From the NCBI GenBank assembly GCA_046756245.1, contig JBHHVZ010000033.1, positions 1 to 28,763 of the forward strand: DNA of 28,763 nt, in the 5' to 3' direction. Made by a program: the position numbers and the translations under genes. The notes beneath the pieces are model-generated. The model saw nothing but the letters and a program-made list of their open reading frames with translations. It did no database searches and was not told the origin of the DNA. The DNA is from G021776435 sp046756245. Its GTDB lineage: Bacteria > Pseudomonadota > Alphaproteobacteria > Caulobacterales > Parvularculaceae. Positions 1-8,539 of the stretch are shown piece after piece; within the stretch, counting starts at the first letter, position 1, and every line of letters begins with the position of its first letter.

Positions 1-46
1 CAAACGGGCCGCCGTCATATTCGAGGATGAGCTTGCAGCGCGGCAT
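1..46 (-). CDS. truA: tRNA pseudouridine(38-40) synthase TruA, N-terminal fragment
   Basis: Only the first 15 codons lie in the window; the gene runs off the left edge. The reverse strand reads MPRCKLILEYDGGPF, which matches the conserved TruA N-terminus (MxRYKLxIEYDGxxF). TruA isomerises uridines 38-40 of the tRNA anticodon stem-loop. The ATG lies 4 nt after the fmt stop codon, so the two genes are almost certainly co-transcribed, an arrangement common in alphaproteobacteria. The call rests on this short stretch plus context. Confidence 0.75.
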   Translation of the reverse strand, partial: MPRCKLILEYDGGPF

Positions 47-50
47 AAGA

Positions 51-980
51 CTAAAGCTGCTGTTCTTTTTCGAGAGGCAGTCCGCGCAAAAATTCCGCCG
101 CCGGCTGCGCCGCCTTGCCGGCGCGCTGCAAACGAACGAGTTCAACCGAACCGTCCGTACAAGCGACGACCAGCCGCGCGCCGGCCTCGAGAACTTCGCC
201 CGGCGTTCCGCCGCCATCCGCAAGACGGGACATCAGAACTTTCACCCGAACGCAGGCGTCGCCGGTTTCAATCTCGAACCAGCCGCCGGGGAAGGGCGCG
301 AGGCCGCGGATGAAACAATCAACTTCGCGCGCGGGGCGCGCCCAGTCGATGCGCGTTTCCTGCGGCGAGATTTTTTCGGCGTAGGTCGCGCCTTCCTCCG
401 TCTGCGGGGTTTCCGTAATTGCGCCGCGCTCTAACGCGGCGAGCGCGCGCGGCATAAGCTGTGCGCCAATTTTCGATAGCCTGTCGTGAAGCGTTCCGGC
501 GGTGTCGTCAGGTCTGATGTCGACCGTTTCCGACAACAGAACCGGTCCCGTGTCGAGGCCCGCCTCCATGCGCATCACCTGCACGCCGGTTTTGTCGTCG
601 CCGGCCATGATCGCGCGCTGTATGGGCGCCGCGCCGCGCCAGCGCGGCAACAGCGAGGCGTGAAGGTTGAAACATCCAAGACGAGGCGCGTCGAGAACGG
701 CTTGCGGCAATATCAGCCCGTAGGCGACGACAATCGCGGCGTCGAGATCAAGCGCGGCGAAGGCGTCGCGCGCCTCGATGCTTTTGAACGATTTCGGCGC
801 GCGTACGGCGAGCCCGTGTTGTTCTGCAAATTGATGAACCGGGGAGGAGGTCAGGCGCCGGCCGCGCCCGGCCGGCTGCGGCGCACGCGTATAGACGGCT
901 GCGATTTCATGCCCGGCGGCGATAAGTTCGGCGAGAACCGGAACCGCAAAATCGGGCGTCCCCATGAAGGCGAGGCGCAT
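51..980 (-). CDS. fmt: Methionyl-tRNA formyltransferase
   Basis: A 309-residue protein that formylates Met-tRNAfMet with 10-formyl-THF before translation initiation. It opens with MRLAFMGTPDFAVPVL, typical of the family. The formyltransferase core carries NLHASLLPRWRGAAPIQ, with catalytic Asn105 and His107, and Asp143 in GLDTGP. The C-terminal tRNA-binding OB domain follows from about residue 200. A longer reading frame starts 15 codons upstream, but the ATG at 980 is preceded by GGGAGGAA at good spacing and matches the family start. It is downstream of def (54-bp gap) and directly upstream of truA, so a def-fmt-truA operon is likely. Length is normal and all key residues are present. Confidence 0.97.
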   Translation of the reverse strand: MRLAFMGTPDFAVPVLAELIAAGHEIAAVYTRAPQPAGRGRRLTSSPVHQFAEQHGLAVRAPKSFKSIEARDAFAALDLDAAIVVAYGLILPQAVLDAPRLGCFNLHASLLPRWRGAAPIQRAIMAGDDKTGVQVMRMEAGLDTGPVLLSETVDIRPDDTAGTLHDRLSKIGAQLMPRALAALERGAITETPQTEEGATYAEKISPQETRIDWARPAREVDCFIRGLAPFPGGWFEIETGDACVRVKVLMSRLADGGGTPGEVLEAGARLVVACTDGSVELVRLQRAGKAAQPAAEFLRGLPLEKEQQL

Positions 981-1034
981 GAAACGATTCCTCCCAGAGA
1001 ATGCTTCCCGCCTGAAACGTTCCAAAGAACAAGC

Positions 1035-1550
1035 CTATTCGGCGGCGAGACGCTGGTCTTTCTTCAGTTTGCGCAGGATCCGGTCGCGCTTGAGCCGCGA
1101 AAGATGATCGATGAAGAGTACGCCTTCGAGATGATCCATCTCATGTTGGATACAAGTCGCAAGCAGGCCCTCGGCCTCCAGAACCTGCGGTTCGCCGTCA
1201 TAGTCGAGATAGCGGACCGTGCAGCGCGCCGGGCGTTCGACTTCTTCGTAGAACTCCGGCACCGACAGACAGCCTTCTTCGTATACGGCTTTCTCTTCCG
1301 ACGGGTCGAAAATCTCCGGATTGACGAAGAAGCGCGGCTCCGGTTCTTCGTCCTCGCGCGCCAGATCCATCACGATGATGCGCGAGGGAACGCCCGCCTG
1401 GATGGCGGCGAGCCCGATTCCGGGCGCGGCGTACATGGTCTCCAGCATGTCGTCCATCAGCGCCCGCACGCCGTCATCGACCGCGTCAACGGGTTTGGAA
1501 ACCTCGCGCAGGCGCGGGTCCGGGGCGGTGAGGATGTCTCTTACGGCCAT
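1035..1550 (-). CDS. def: Peptide deformylase
   Basis: A 171-residue metalloenzyme that removes the formyl group from nascent peptides. All three family motifs are present: PGIGLAAIQ (Gln51), EEGCLSVP (metal ligand Cys94) and QHEMDHLEG (His136 and His140 ligands, Glu137 general base). I chose the ATG at 1550 because MAVRDILTAPDPRLR is the normal N-terminus; the 12 extra upstream codons are unlike the family. It lies upstream of fmt on the same strand, so the enzymes that add and remove the formyl group are encoded together. It is divergent from the RmuC-like gene at 1677 across a 126-bp spacer that must hold both promoters. Confidence 0.97.
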   Translation of the reverse strand: MAVRDILTAPDPRLREVSKPVDAVDDGVRALMDDMLETMYAAPGIGLAAIQAGVPSRIIVMDLAREDEEPEPRFFVNPEIFDPSEEKAVYEEGCLSVPEFYEEVERPARCTVRYLDYDGEPQVLEAEGLLATCIQHEMDHLEGVLFIDHLSRLKRDRILRKLKKDQRLAAE

Positions 1551-1676
1551 GGACTGTGACCTATGGCGGGCCCCGGCCGCCGTCAAGACCTGCGGCTCGG
1601 GCGCTAAACCCTCGCAAATGAAGCCTTTTTCGGCTAGGCTTGGGACCTATCGCAGTTGGGTAAGTGGGGGTTCGAT

Positions 1677-3677
1677 ATGGCTGTCCAGACGCCGCCGGTC
1701 CAGGATGGAACGGTTGATGGAAGCGTCGCCGATCAGGCCGCCGCAGCCGTCGCGCCATTGATCAGCGGCCCCGGCCCTGTTTTGTGGGGCGGGTTCGCCG
1801 CTTTCATCATCATTTTCCTGATCGTTCTCCTGCTGATTATGCGCGGACGGCTTTCTCGGCCGGCGAGACGACGTCACGACGAAAAGCCGGCGGAGGTCTT
1901 CCAGCCGGCCGGCGAGGATGTCGAAATCGCTTTCGAGGATGAACCGCGAGCACAGCCCGAACCCGCGCCTGAGCCGCCGCGTGACGATGCCGACGGCCGC
2001 GAAGCAGCGAAGAATGAGAGGCAAGAAAAGAAAGAGAAGAAAGAACGACCGAAACCCGCGCCGTTCGCAAGCCTCTTTGCTTCAAAGAAACGCGCCGAAC
2101 AAAAAACGCCGGCGGCGGAAGAGCCGCACGACGACGCGCCTGTTTCCGAAAAACCTCCAGCGCCCGCAAGGTATGACGATATCGACGCTGAGCTCGCCGA
2201 GGCGCGAAGGCGGGCCGAAGAGGAAATCGCCGAGATGCGCCGGCGCGCCGAAGAAGAAGCGGCCGCCGTCTATCGCCAGGCCGAAGAAAGCGCCGCACGC
2301 GCGCTTCAGGAAGCCGAAGAGACGCGGGCGCATATTCTTCAGCAAGCAGAAGAAGCTGAGCAGGCCCGGCTGCGCGCTGAAGAGGAAATGCGCGAGGCGA
2401 CGGCCCGCGTCGCCGAGGAAATCCGCCGCGTCGACGAAGAACGCAACGGCGCCGAGGAGCGCGCCGTCGACTTCGAACGCCGCAAACAGGAAGCCGCTCT
2501 TGAACAGGGCATGCAATCTCTGGCTTCCGCTCAGGAGTCGTTCGTGCGGGAAGCCGAAAGCCTGCGCGCCGAGACCGAGGCCATGCGCCGCGACTTGTCG
2601 GAACAGCTCGAGCGCCGCTTCGCCGCGCTCGCTGAAACGCTTGAAACCCGCATGGCCGCGCCTGCGACGGCCGGCGTGGGAGAAGAGGGCGAAACCGGCG
2701 GCGGCGATGCGGGCGCGCTCGCTGAAATGGTTTCGCGCCGCATGACCGAACAGCGCGAGGCGATCGATGCGGCGATCGAAAAGCTGTCGGCCCGGATCGA
2801 TGCATTCGCCGGCGGACCCGACGAGATGAAGGCGCTGATGGCCGAATTGTCCACGCTGCGCGTCGCGCCGGGCGGGCGGCTCGCCCAGCCGATGTCGCCG
2901 GAAGTGCAGCTTTCCGACATCGTGCGCAACGCGTTGCCCCAGACCGCTTACGAAATGCGGGCGCTCCTGTCGAACAACCGCCGGGCCGACTGCGTGATCC
3001 GGCTGCCGCACCCGCCGGGGCCGGTTGCAATTGACGCCAGCTTTCCCGTCGAAACCTTACACCAGCTCTATGGCGAGAACCGCAGCGCGGAGGAACAGGC
3101 GCAGGCCGAAAATGCGTTTCGGCGCGCCGTGCTTCGACATATTGTCGACATCGCCGAACGATTGATCGTACCCGGAGAAACGGCCGAGTCTGCGATGATG
3201 TTTCTGCCGTCAGAGGCGATGTATACGGAGCTTCACGCCCGTTTCCCCGATCTCGTACAGGACAGTTATCGCGCACGCGTCTGGATCGTCTCGCCGACGA
3301 GCCTGATGGCGACGCTGCACACGGTGCGCGCGGTCTTGCGTGACGCCCATGCGCGCGAAACGGCGGAAGTCATCCATTCCGAAGCCAAGCATGTGCTCGC
3401 CGAGGTCGACGAGCTGCGCCGGCGCGTCGCCGCGCTCGAGGAGGATTTCGACAAGGCCCGCCACGACGTGCGCGACCTCGCTTCCGGCGCAGACCAGGTT
3501 TACCGCCGGGCCGAAACCATCACGAATTCCGGCCGCGCGCTTGCAGAAGAGTCGGTCGAGCGCGGTTCGCGGCGCATTCTCAAAGACGTCGAGACGGAAC
3601 TTCCGGCGGCGGACGGCGACCATCCGGGCGGGTCGTCGCCCGACGACGACGCGCAGCCGCGCTTCCCGCTGCGGTAG
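1677..3677 (+). CDS. Membrane-anchored coiled-coil RmuC-family paralogue lacking the DxK lysine
   Basis: A 666-residue protein. Residues about 36-57 form one hydrophobic transmembrane segment, then an acidic/Pro-rich linker, then a long Ala/Glu/Arg-rich coiled coil (about 170-390), then an RmuC-type domain (about 420-610). The C-terminal region aligns with the second RmuC in this window (DCVIRLP against DMIVRLP; FLPSEAMY against FVPGENYY; SPTSLMATL against TPTTLIAIL). RmuC proteins limit inversion rearrangements and were predicted to have a PD-(D/E)xK nuclease-like fold. Where relatives read D-A-K or D-S-K, this protein has Asp453-Ala-Ser455, so the lysine is missing, and the GRWGE segment is absent. 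The ATG at 1677 follows GTGGGGG; a TTG 7 codons upstream is less likely. Function is uncertain: probably a structural or regulatory paralogue. Confidence 0.85.
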   Translation: MAVQTPPVQDGTVDGSVADQAAAAVAPLISGPGPVLWGGFAAFIIIFLIVLLLIMRGRLSRPARRRHDEKPAEVFQPAGEDVEIAFEDEPRAQPEPAPEPPRDDADGREAAKNERQEKKEKKERPKPAPFASLFASKKRAEQKTPAAEEPHDDAPVSEKPPAPARYDDIDAELAEARRRAEEEIAEMRRRAEEEAAAVYRQAEESAARALQEAEETRAHILQQAEEAEQARLRAEEEMREATARVAEEIRRVDEERNGAEERAVDFERRKQEAALEQGMQSLASAQESFVREAESLRAETEAMRRDLSEQLERRFAALAETLETRMAAPATAGVGEEGETGGGDAGALAEMVSRRMTEQREAIDAAIEKLSARIDAFAGGPDEMKALMAELSTLRVAPGGRLAQPMSPEVQLSDIVRNALPQTAYEMRALLSNNRRADCVIRLPHPPGPVAIDASFPVETLHQLYGENRSAEEQAQAENAFRRAVLRHIVDIAERLIVPGETAESAMMFLPSEAMYTELHARFPDLVQDSYRARVWIVSPTSLMATLHTVRAVLRDAHARETAEVIHSEAKHVLAEVDELRRRVAALEEDFDKARHDVRDLASGADQVYRRAETITNSGRALAEESVERGSRRILKDVETELPAADGDHPGGSSPDDDAQPRFPLR

Positions 3678-4179
3678 TCGCCGGCGGCGCGCCCGAAAAA
3701 GGGTCCATTTCGGAAAATGAAAACCTGAAGGCCCCGGATTTCCTGGCGTTCCGGGCGAAAGGGTCCATTTTGTCCATTTTCGAACGGAACCTGAACATAA
3801 GACCCGTCGTCCCGTGCGCGGCGCGGCATGCAATGACGCGGCGCAGACACGGGATCGCTGTCGACAGGGCGGGGCGGCGCAAGCTACGGGCGGTCCCGGA
3901 TCCCCCGATCAAGTCGAGGGCAGGCAGCATTGCATCACTTCGTGCTGCAAAGCGCCCGGGATGACGGTTCCGGTTACGCGCGGGATGACGGCTGATATTC
4001 ATGGGCCGAGCATAAGCCCGCCCCGAAGCTGTCGGATAACTGTCCCGCAAAATTTAATGTTGGCCGCCGCGCGCCCTTGATTCATGCGGGGTTCGGGGAT
4101 GGCGCCGCGCAACCTGAAGGGGAAACGCGCCGCCGGAAGGAGAAAAGCAAACGAGTCGCCCGCAACGACAAAGCCGGGA
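3678..4179. repeat. Gene-free spacer with degenerate repeats between the two convergent rmuC-type genes
   Basis: I see no convincing gene in these 502 bp. The spacer holds repeated short motifs. GGGTCCATTT occurs at 3701 and 3761, with a tandem GTCCATTTT pair just after the second copy. CCCGTG (3811-3816) and CACGGG (3848-3853) bracket GC-rich, largely self-complementary sequence. GGGATGACGG occurs twice (about 3958 and 3982). This mix resembles decayed intergenic palindromic repeats found in many alphaproteobacterial genomes. Because both flanking genes read inwards, transcription termination is the natural role, although no hairpin with a T-run is visible. Confidence 0.5.
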
Positions 4180-5592
4180 TTAGGCCGCCGAGTCCTCTTC
4201 GTCATCCGGCGGCGCCAGCATGTCCTTGTCGCCGGCGAGCGCGCGCGGCGCCTCGTCGACCGGCGTTAATTCCTCGATCGGCTTTTCAACGCCGAGGAGT
4301 TCATAATCGGCGAGCCTGCGCGCGCGCGCGAGCACCCGGCGCTCGAACCCGCCGACGGCGTCGTTATATTTTTTCACCGCCGAGCCCAGCGCATTGCCGA
4401 GGCCCGTCAGATGGGCGCCCATGACGCGCAGGCTGTCATGAAGATCCTTGCCCATTTTCATGATGCGCTCGGCGTTTTGCGCCGCGTTTTCCTGGCGCCA
4501 GTAATAGGCGGCGGACTTTAGAATCGCGATCAGCGTCGTCGGCGTCGCAATCAGGATTTTCTTTTCAAAAGCATCCTGAAAAAGCTGCGGGCGGGCTTCC
4601 ATCGCGCCGGCGTAATAATTTTCTCCGGGTACGAACATAACGACAAAGTCGAGCGAATCCCGCAGGCTTTCGGCGTAATCTCTGGCGCTCAACTGCTTCA
4701 CATGCGCCCACAGATCATTGGCGTGACGGGCGAAATGCGCCGCGCGGTCGGCGTCGTGTTCGGCGTCGAGCGCGTCAAGATAGGCGTTCACCGAAACCTT
4801 CGAATCGACCGCGATCATGCGCCCGCCGGGGAGCCGCACGATCATGTCGGGTTGTTTTCTTCGTTCGCCGTCGTCATGGGAGGACTGTTCGACAAAGTCC
4901 ACATGCGCCGACATGCCGGCGATCTCGACCACGTTGCGAAGCTGTTCTTCGCCCCAGCGCCCGCGGGTCTTGGGTCCCGCGCGCAGCGCCGTTGAGAGCT
5001 TCTGCGCCTCCATCCGCACGTCGCCGGCGGACTTGGCGAGTTCGCCGATGCGACCGGCGAGTTCGCCCTGCGCCTTTTGCTGTTGGGCGCGCATGTCGGC
5101 GAGACCTTTTTCGTAGCGCACAAGCGTCTCGCTTACCGGCTTCAGGAGATCATCGAGCGCTTTCTTCCGCTTTTCCGCATCCGCGCTTTGCGCCTCGCGG
5201 TGGCGTTCGAATGTTTCGTTCGCACGCTGAAGAAACGCTTTGTGAGCTCCTTCCAAGAGCTCCGCCGTCGATGCCTTGAACTCCGTCTCCATGCGCGCCT
5301 TAAGCTCGGTGAGCGCGCGTTCGCGTTCGGCGAGCTTTGTCGCGTTCACCGCGGCTTCGTTTTCGAGGTTCCTGACGGCGTTGCGTTCTTCTTCAAGCTT
5401 TCGTTCGAGCGCTTCGGCGTCTTCCGCGCGCGCCTTCGCGCGCGCCAGGTCAATCCGGGCTTTGTCCAGCCGGGCGCGCAGCCGCGCAGCGCGCGCAAAC
5501 AAAAACACCGCCGCGCCGAGCGCGATCAGCGCGACCCAGAAAACGGGCGACTCCAGACGGAAGCCCGCCGCGGCCAACTCCTCAATAATCAT
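4180..5592 (-). CDS. rmuC: DNA recombination protein RmuC
   Basis: A 470-residue protein with an N-terminal membrane segment (about 18-34), a coiled coil (about 36-190) and the RmuC domain. Family marks include GRWGEEQLRNVVEIAGM (211-227), PDMIVRLPGG (248-257) and Asp263-Ser-Lys265, which supply the PD...DxK residues of the predicted nuclease-like fold, followed by FVPGENYY and TPTTLIAIL. RmuC is linked to suppression of short-repeat inversions and to DNA maintenance. A TAG lies in frame upstream, so the ATG at 5592 is the first possible start. A LexA-type box sits 13-27 bp upstream, so induction by DNA damage is predicted. It stands alone on its strand, convergent with the RmuC paralogue. 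Confidence 0.95.
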   Translation of the reverse strand: MIIEELAAAGFRLESPVFWVALIALGAAVFLFARAARLRARLDKARIDLARAKARAEDAEALERKLEEERNAVRNLENEAAVNATKLAERERALTELKARMETEFKASTAELLEGAHKAFLQRANETFERHREAQSADAEKRKKALDDLLKPVSETLVRYEKGLADMRAQQQKAQGELAGRIGELAKSAGDVRMEAQKLSTALRAGPKTRGRWGEEQLRNVVEIAGMSAHVDFVEQSSHDDGERRKQPDMIVRLPGGRMIAVDSKVSVNAYLDALDAEHDADRAAHFARHANDLWAHVKQLSARDYAESLRDSLDFVVMFVPGENYYAGAMEARPQLFQDAFEKKILIATPTTLIAILKSAAYYWRQENAAQNAERIMKMGKDLHDSLRVMGAHLTGLGNALGSAVKKYNDAVGGFERRVLARARRLADYELLGVEKPIEELTPVDEAPRALAGDKDMLAPPDDEEDSAA

Positions 5593-5604
5593 GGGGCCAG
5601 GCTA

Positions 5605-5619
5605 GAACGATTCGTGAAC
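5605..5619 (-). promoter_or_regulatory. Predicted LexA box (GTTC-N7-GTTC) of rmuC
   Basis: The minus strand reads GTTCacgaatcGTTC, an exact match to the direct-repeat LexA operator known from alphaproteobacteria. It ends 12 nt before the rmuC ATG, where bound repressor would block the promoter or early transcript. An exact match somewhere in a window this size is not rare by chance, so the position directly before a DNA-maintenance gene is the main support. Confidence 0.6.
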
Positions 5620-5650
5620 CTCCACGCCGATGCGCTGTTTTGAGCGGCAT

Positions 5651-5671
5651 CGACAACAGGTTCTGTTGTCG
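5651..5671. repeat. Perfect 9-bp inverted repeat between gtrA and rmuC
   Basis: CGACAACAG, three bases (gtt), then CTGTTGTCG. It lies 44 bp beyond the gtrA stop and about 60 bp upstream of the rmuC start. There is no T-run after it on either strand, so it may be either a weak terminator hairpin of the glycosyltransferase pair or a dyad operator of the rmuC promoter region. Confidence 0.5.
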
Positions 5672-5714
5672 GGGACGGCGGGGGCGAATGCAACCGCTTT
5701 CCCGGCGGGCCGCC

Positions 5715-6143
5715 TCAGGCGGGGCCGGGACCCGCGTCGGGCCGCTCATGGCGGCGGAACACGAAGAGCGCGCTCAGGACGTAATTCGACGCGACCGAGA
5801 ACGCCACCGCCCCCAGCTTGGCCGGAAGCGGGCCGACGGCGCTCGAAAAGGCGAGAATGAATCCGGTCGAAATCGCCAGCCCGAACAGGTGTGCGGCGGC
5901 GAAACGGAAATAGCCGCGAACGCTCATCTTCGCCGCCCGCCCGTCGCGCCGGAAGGTGACGACGGCGTTCACCCAGTAGCTTTGAATATTGGCGGCGATA
6001 AAGGCGATGACATTGGCGAGGAGCGGAAAGACTCCGAGATAGACGCCGGCCGCATAGACGGCGAAATCCGTCGCCGTATTCAGGACGCCCACAAGGCTGA
6101 AAAGAAACGCGCCGCGTCCGTGCTCTTTCGCCATGCTGCGCAT
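5715..6143 (-). CDS. GtrA-family membrane protein (polyprenyl-linked sugar flippase-like)
   Basis: About 142 residues with four hydrophobic segments and the GtrA signature FLFSLVGVLNTATDFAVY near the start, then NYVLSALFVF at the end. GtrA proteins are thought to flip undecaprenyl-phosphate-linked sugars across the inner membrane for decoration of surface glycans. It follows the GtrB-like glycosyltransferase directly, the usual pairing. I list the ATG at 6143. A TTG at 6155 is attractive too: it overlaps the upstream TGA as TTGA and has GGAGGG 5 nt before it, which would add four residues and couple translation. The long reading frame further upstream is a shadow of the glycosyltransferase. 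Confidence 0.85.
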   Translation of the reverse strand: MRSMAKEHGRGAFLFSLVGVLNTATDFAVYAAGVYLGVFPLLANVIAFIAANIQSYWVNAVVTFRRDGRAAKMSVRGYFRFAAAHLFGLAISTGFILAFSSAVGPLPAKLGAVAFSVASNYVLSALFVFRRHERPDAGPGPA

Positions 6144-6151
6144 GCGCCCTG

Positions 6152-7189
6152 TCAACGCATCCCTCCGCCGGCGCGGCCGGTTTTGAGCGCGGTCGTGTCC
6201 GCTTCTTCCGCACTCTCGTTGGAAGGCGCAACTTCGTTGGCGAAATAAAGCGGCCGGTTCTTGGTCTCGTTGAAGACGCGGCCGAGATATTCGCCGATGA
6301 CGCCGAGCACGCAAAGCTGTACGCCGCCAAGAAAGAGAATGACCGTGATGAGCGTCGGAAAGCCCTGCACCGTTTCGCCGAAGACGACCGTCTTTACAAT
6401 GAAGAAAACGCCCATGAGAAAGGCGAGCGCCGCCGTCGCGAAACCGAGATAGCTCGACAGCTTCAGCGGCGCCAGCGTCGAGGACGTAACGCCTTCGATC
6501 GACAGGTTCCAAAGCCGCCAATAGCTCCATTTCGTTACGCCCGCATGACGCGCGTCGCGATCATAAACGACCGCTTTCGATGGAAAGCCGATCCATGCGA
6601 AAACCCCTTTCATGAAGCGGTGGCGTTCGCGCAACGCGCAAACCGCGTCGACGGCCTTGCGGCTCAGCAGGCGAAAATCGCCGGCGTTTTCAGGAAGGCC
6701 GACTGAACCCGTATGGCGCATAAGACGATAAAACATCGCCGCCGTACTTTTCTTCAGCCAGCTTTCCCCATGACGAATCCGGCGCTGTGCGTAAACGACG
6801 TCGTAGCCCTCCCGCCATCCTTCGATCAACGCGCCGATTAATTCCGGCGGATCCTGCAGATCGACGTCGATGATCACGACGGCGTCGCCGCGCGCGGCGT
6901 CAAGACCGGCGGTGACGGCGATTTCCTTGCCGAAATTGCGGCTGAGATCGACGATGGCCGTGTTCGGGTGGCGCTCCCGAAGCGCGCGCATCAGGCTGAG
7001 CGTCCCGTCGCGCGAGCCGTCATTGACGAACACCGTCTCGAAAGGCTGGTCGATCGCGGCCATGGCGCGGCGCAGGCGGCGGTGAAACTCCAAAAGCCCG
7101 TCTTCCTCGTTGAAGGCCGGGCAGACGACCGACAACAGCGCCGGGCGCGGCGCTTCGCGCGGAACTGGCGTTGGGCCGGCGTCGTGCAT
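6152..7189 (-). CDS. Family 2 glycosyltransferase, GtrB / dolichyl-phosphate-mannose-synthase-like
   Basis: A 345-residue membrane enzyme expected to transfer a sugar from a nucleotide donor to undecaprenyl phosphate on the cytoplasmic face. The GT-A domain begins at about residue 19 (SVVCPAFNEEDGL), with NDGSRDGT around Asp57, DLSRNFGKE at 81-89, and DVDLQDPPE (108-116) as the metal/donor DxD site. Two transmembrane helices follow at about 245-300, then the CVLGVIGEYLGR segment typical of GtrB/DPM1-like proteins. AAAGGA precedes the ATG at 7189. It is followed at once by the GtrA-like gene, so a lipid-linked sugar is probably made and flipped by this pair. The sugar cannot be deduced. Confidence 0.93.
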   Translation of the reverse strand: MHDAGPTPVPREAPRPALLSVVCPAFNEEDGLLEFHRRLRRAMAAIDQPFETVFVNDGSRDGTLSLMRALRERHPNTAIVDLSRNFGKEIAVTAGLDAARGDAVVIIDVDLQDPPELIGALIEGWREGYDVVYAQRRIRHGESWLKKSTAAMFYRLMRHTGSVGLPENAGDFRLLSRKAVDAVCALRERHRFMKGVFAWIGFPSKAVVYDRDARHAGVTKWSYWRLWNLSIEGVTSSTLAPLKLSSYLGFATAALAFLMGVFFIVKTVVFGETVQGFPTLITVILFLGGVQLCVLGVIGEYLGRVFNETKNRPLYFANEVAPSNESAEEADTTALKTGRAGGGMR

Positions 7190-7267
7190 TCCGATCCTTT
7201 CCGGGCGGGCTCCCGCGCATCTCAGCGCTAATCCTTTATTTATGCGTTAATCCTAATTTCACCGGCC

Positions 7268-8539
7268 ATGGGCATGGCGTCGCGCGCAATGGTTTTCGAC
7301 CGGCTCGACATCCGGTTCACGCGATTGCACGTCATTGCGGCGGCGGGCGCGGTGTTGGCTGCTGCGCTCGGCGTCTTCATCTTTCAGATCGTCTTTTCCC
7401 GCAATCTCATGCTGCCTGCCGGCGTGCATTTGGGCGGCGACTTCGTCGCCTTCTGGAGCGCCGCCCGCGCCGTTGTCGAAGGCCATGCAGGCGAACTTTA
7501 CGACCCCGTCTTTTTCGAAGGCTGGCTGCAGACGACATTTCCCGCAGACGAGCCCTACGGGCTTTACTGGCGTTATCCGCCGACCTATTTCTTTTTCATC
7601 CTGCCGTTCGCCTTTACGCCCTTCGCCCCCGCCTATGCTGCATGGACGGGCGGCGGACTTATTGCTTATGCGGCGGTTTGCCGGGCGGCGGGGCTTTCCT
7701 GGCTGCAGCTTTTCGTCATTCTTGCAGCGCCGGTCGTCTTCAACGCCGCCATTACCGGCCAGAACGGCTTCATCACCGCCAGCCTGCTCGCCGGCGCAAC
7801 ATTATTGCCGGACAAGCGGCCCGCCGCCGCCGGACTTTGCGCGGCGCTGTTGACGGCGAAGCCGCAACTCGGGCTTCTCATTCCGGTCGCCTATGCGGCC
7901 GGCGGATGCTGGCGCGCGTTTGGCTGGGCGGCTGTCGGCTCCGTCTTGTTGGCGCTTGCAAGCCTCGCTGTTTTCGGCGTTGAGGCGTGGCAGCGCTTTC
8001 CTGAAGGAACTGCGCTTATCACCGAGCGGCTCGGCGAGGGCGTAATGCCCCTGTTCAAGACGCCGACGGCGTTCGCCGCGCTGATGCTCGCCGGCGCGCC
8101 GGCTCCGCTTGCTTTATCCGTACACGGCACGCTTGCGTTCGCCGTGGCGGCGACGGTCGCCGCCGTTTGGCGCCGCGTACGCGACGTTGAATTGCGCGCA
8201 GCGGCGTTGTGCGTCGGCGTCTTCTTCATTTCTCCCTATGTTTATTATTACGAGCTGGTGATCGCCGCGTTGCCGATGGCGCTTCTGGCGAAGCGGGCGG
8301 CGGCGTCGGGCTGGCTGAAATTCGAACAGCTTTCCTTCGCCGGGTTGTTTCTTATTCCGTTGCTCCTGCCGGGCGACCCGCACCGATCCGGCTTCCATCT
8401 CGGTTTCGCGGTGACGCTTCTCGCGCTCTTCGTCGTCCTGCGGCGGGCGTCGCCCGCTGCGCTTTTCTCGTTGCGGACTTCAGGCCGGATTGACCTTGCG
8501 GCCGCTCAATTGTCCGGAAAAAGCGACGGCGGCGCATGA
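7268..8539 (+). CDS. GT87/DUF2029 multi-pass membrane glycosyltransferase-like protein (copy 1)
   Basis: A 423-residue, very hydrophobic protein with roughly ten membrane segments. The GGDFVAFWSAARA motif near residue 58 is the acidic loop seen in DUF2029/GT87 proteins, a GT-C group including polyprenyl-phosphomannose-dependent alpha-mannosyltransferases. Further blocks shared with the next gene are WRYPPTYFF, ITGQNGF, KPQLGLLIPVA and GGCWRAF, and it ends in a membrane-rich region. It diverges from the GtrB-like gene, which might supply the lipid-linked donor, and overlaps the next gene by ATGA. No strong ribosome site is seen; ATGs 2 and 7 codons later are possible starts. The substrate is unknown. 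Confidence 0.82.
   Translation: MGMASRAMVFDRLDIRFTRLHVIAAAGAVLAAALGVFIFQIVFSRNLMLPAGVHLGGDFVAFWSAARAVVEGHAGELYDPVFFEGWLQTTFPADEPYGLYWRYPPTYFFFILPFAFTPFAPAYAAWTGGGLIAYAAVCRAAGLSWLQLFVILAAPVVFNAAITGQNGFITASLLAGATLLPDKRPAAAGLCAALLTAKPQLGLLIPVAYAAGGCWRAFGWAAVGSVLLALASLAVFGVEAWQRFPEGTALITERLGEGVMPLFKTPTAFAALMLAGAPAPLALSVHGTLAFAVAATVAAVWRRVRDVELRAAALCVGVFFISPYVYYYELVIAALPMALLAKRAAASGWLKFEQLSFAGLFLIPLLLPGDPHRSGFHLGFAVTLLALFVVLRRASPAALFSLRTSGRIDLAAAQLSGKSDGGA

Noticed and set aside
3782..3796. A second GAAC-N7-GAAC match (LexA-like)
   Set aside because: It lies between two convergent genes with no start codon nearby on either strand, so it has no gene to control; one chance match per window of this size is expected.
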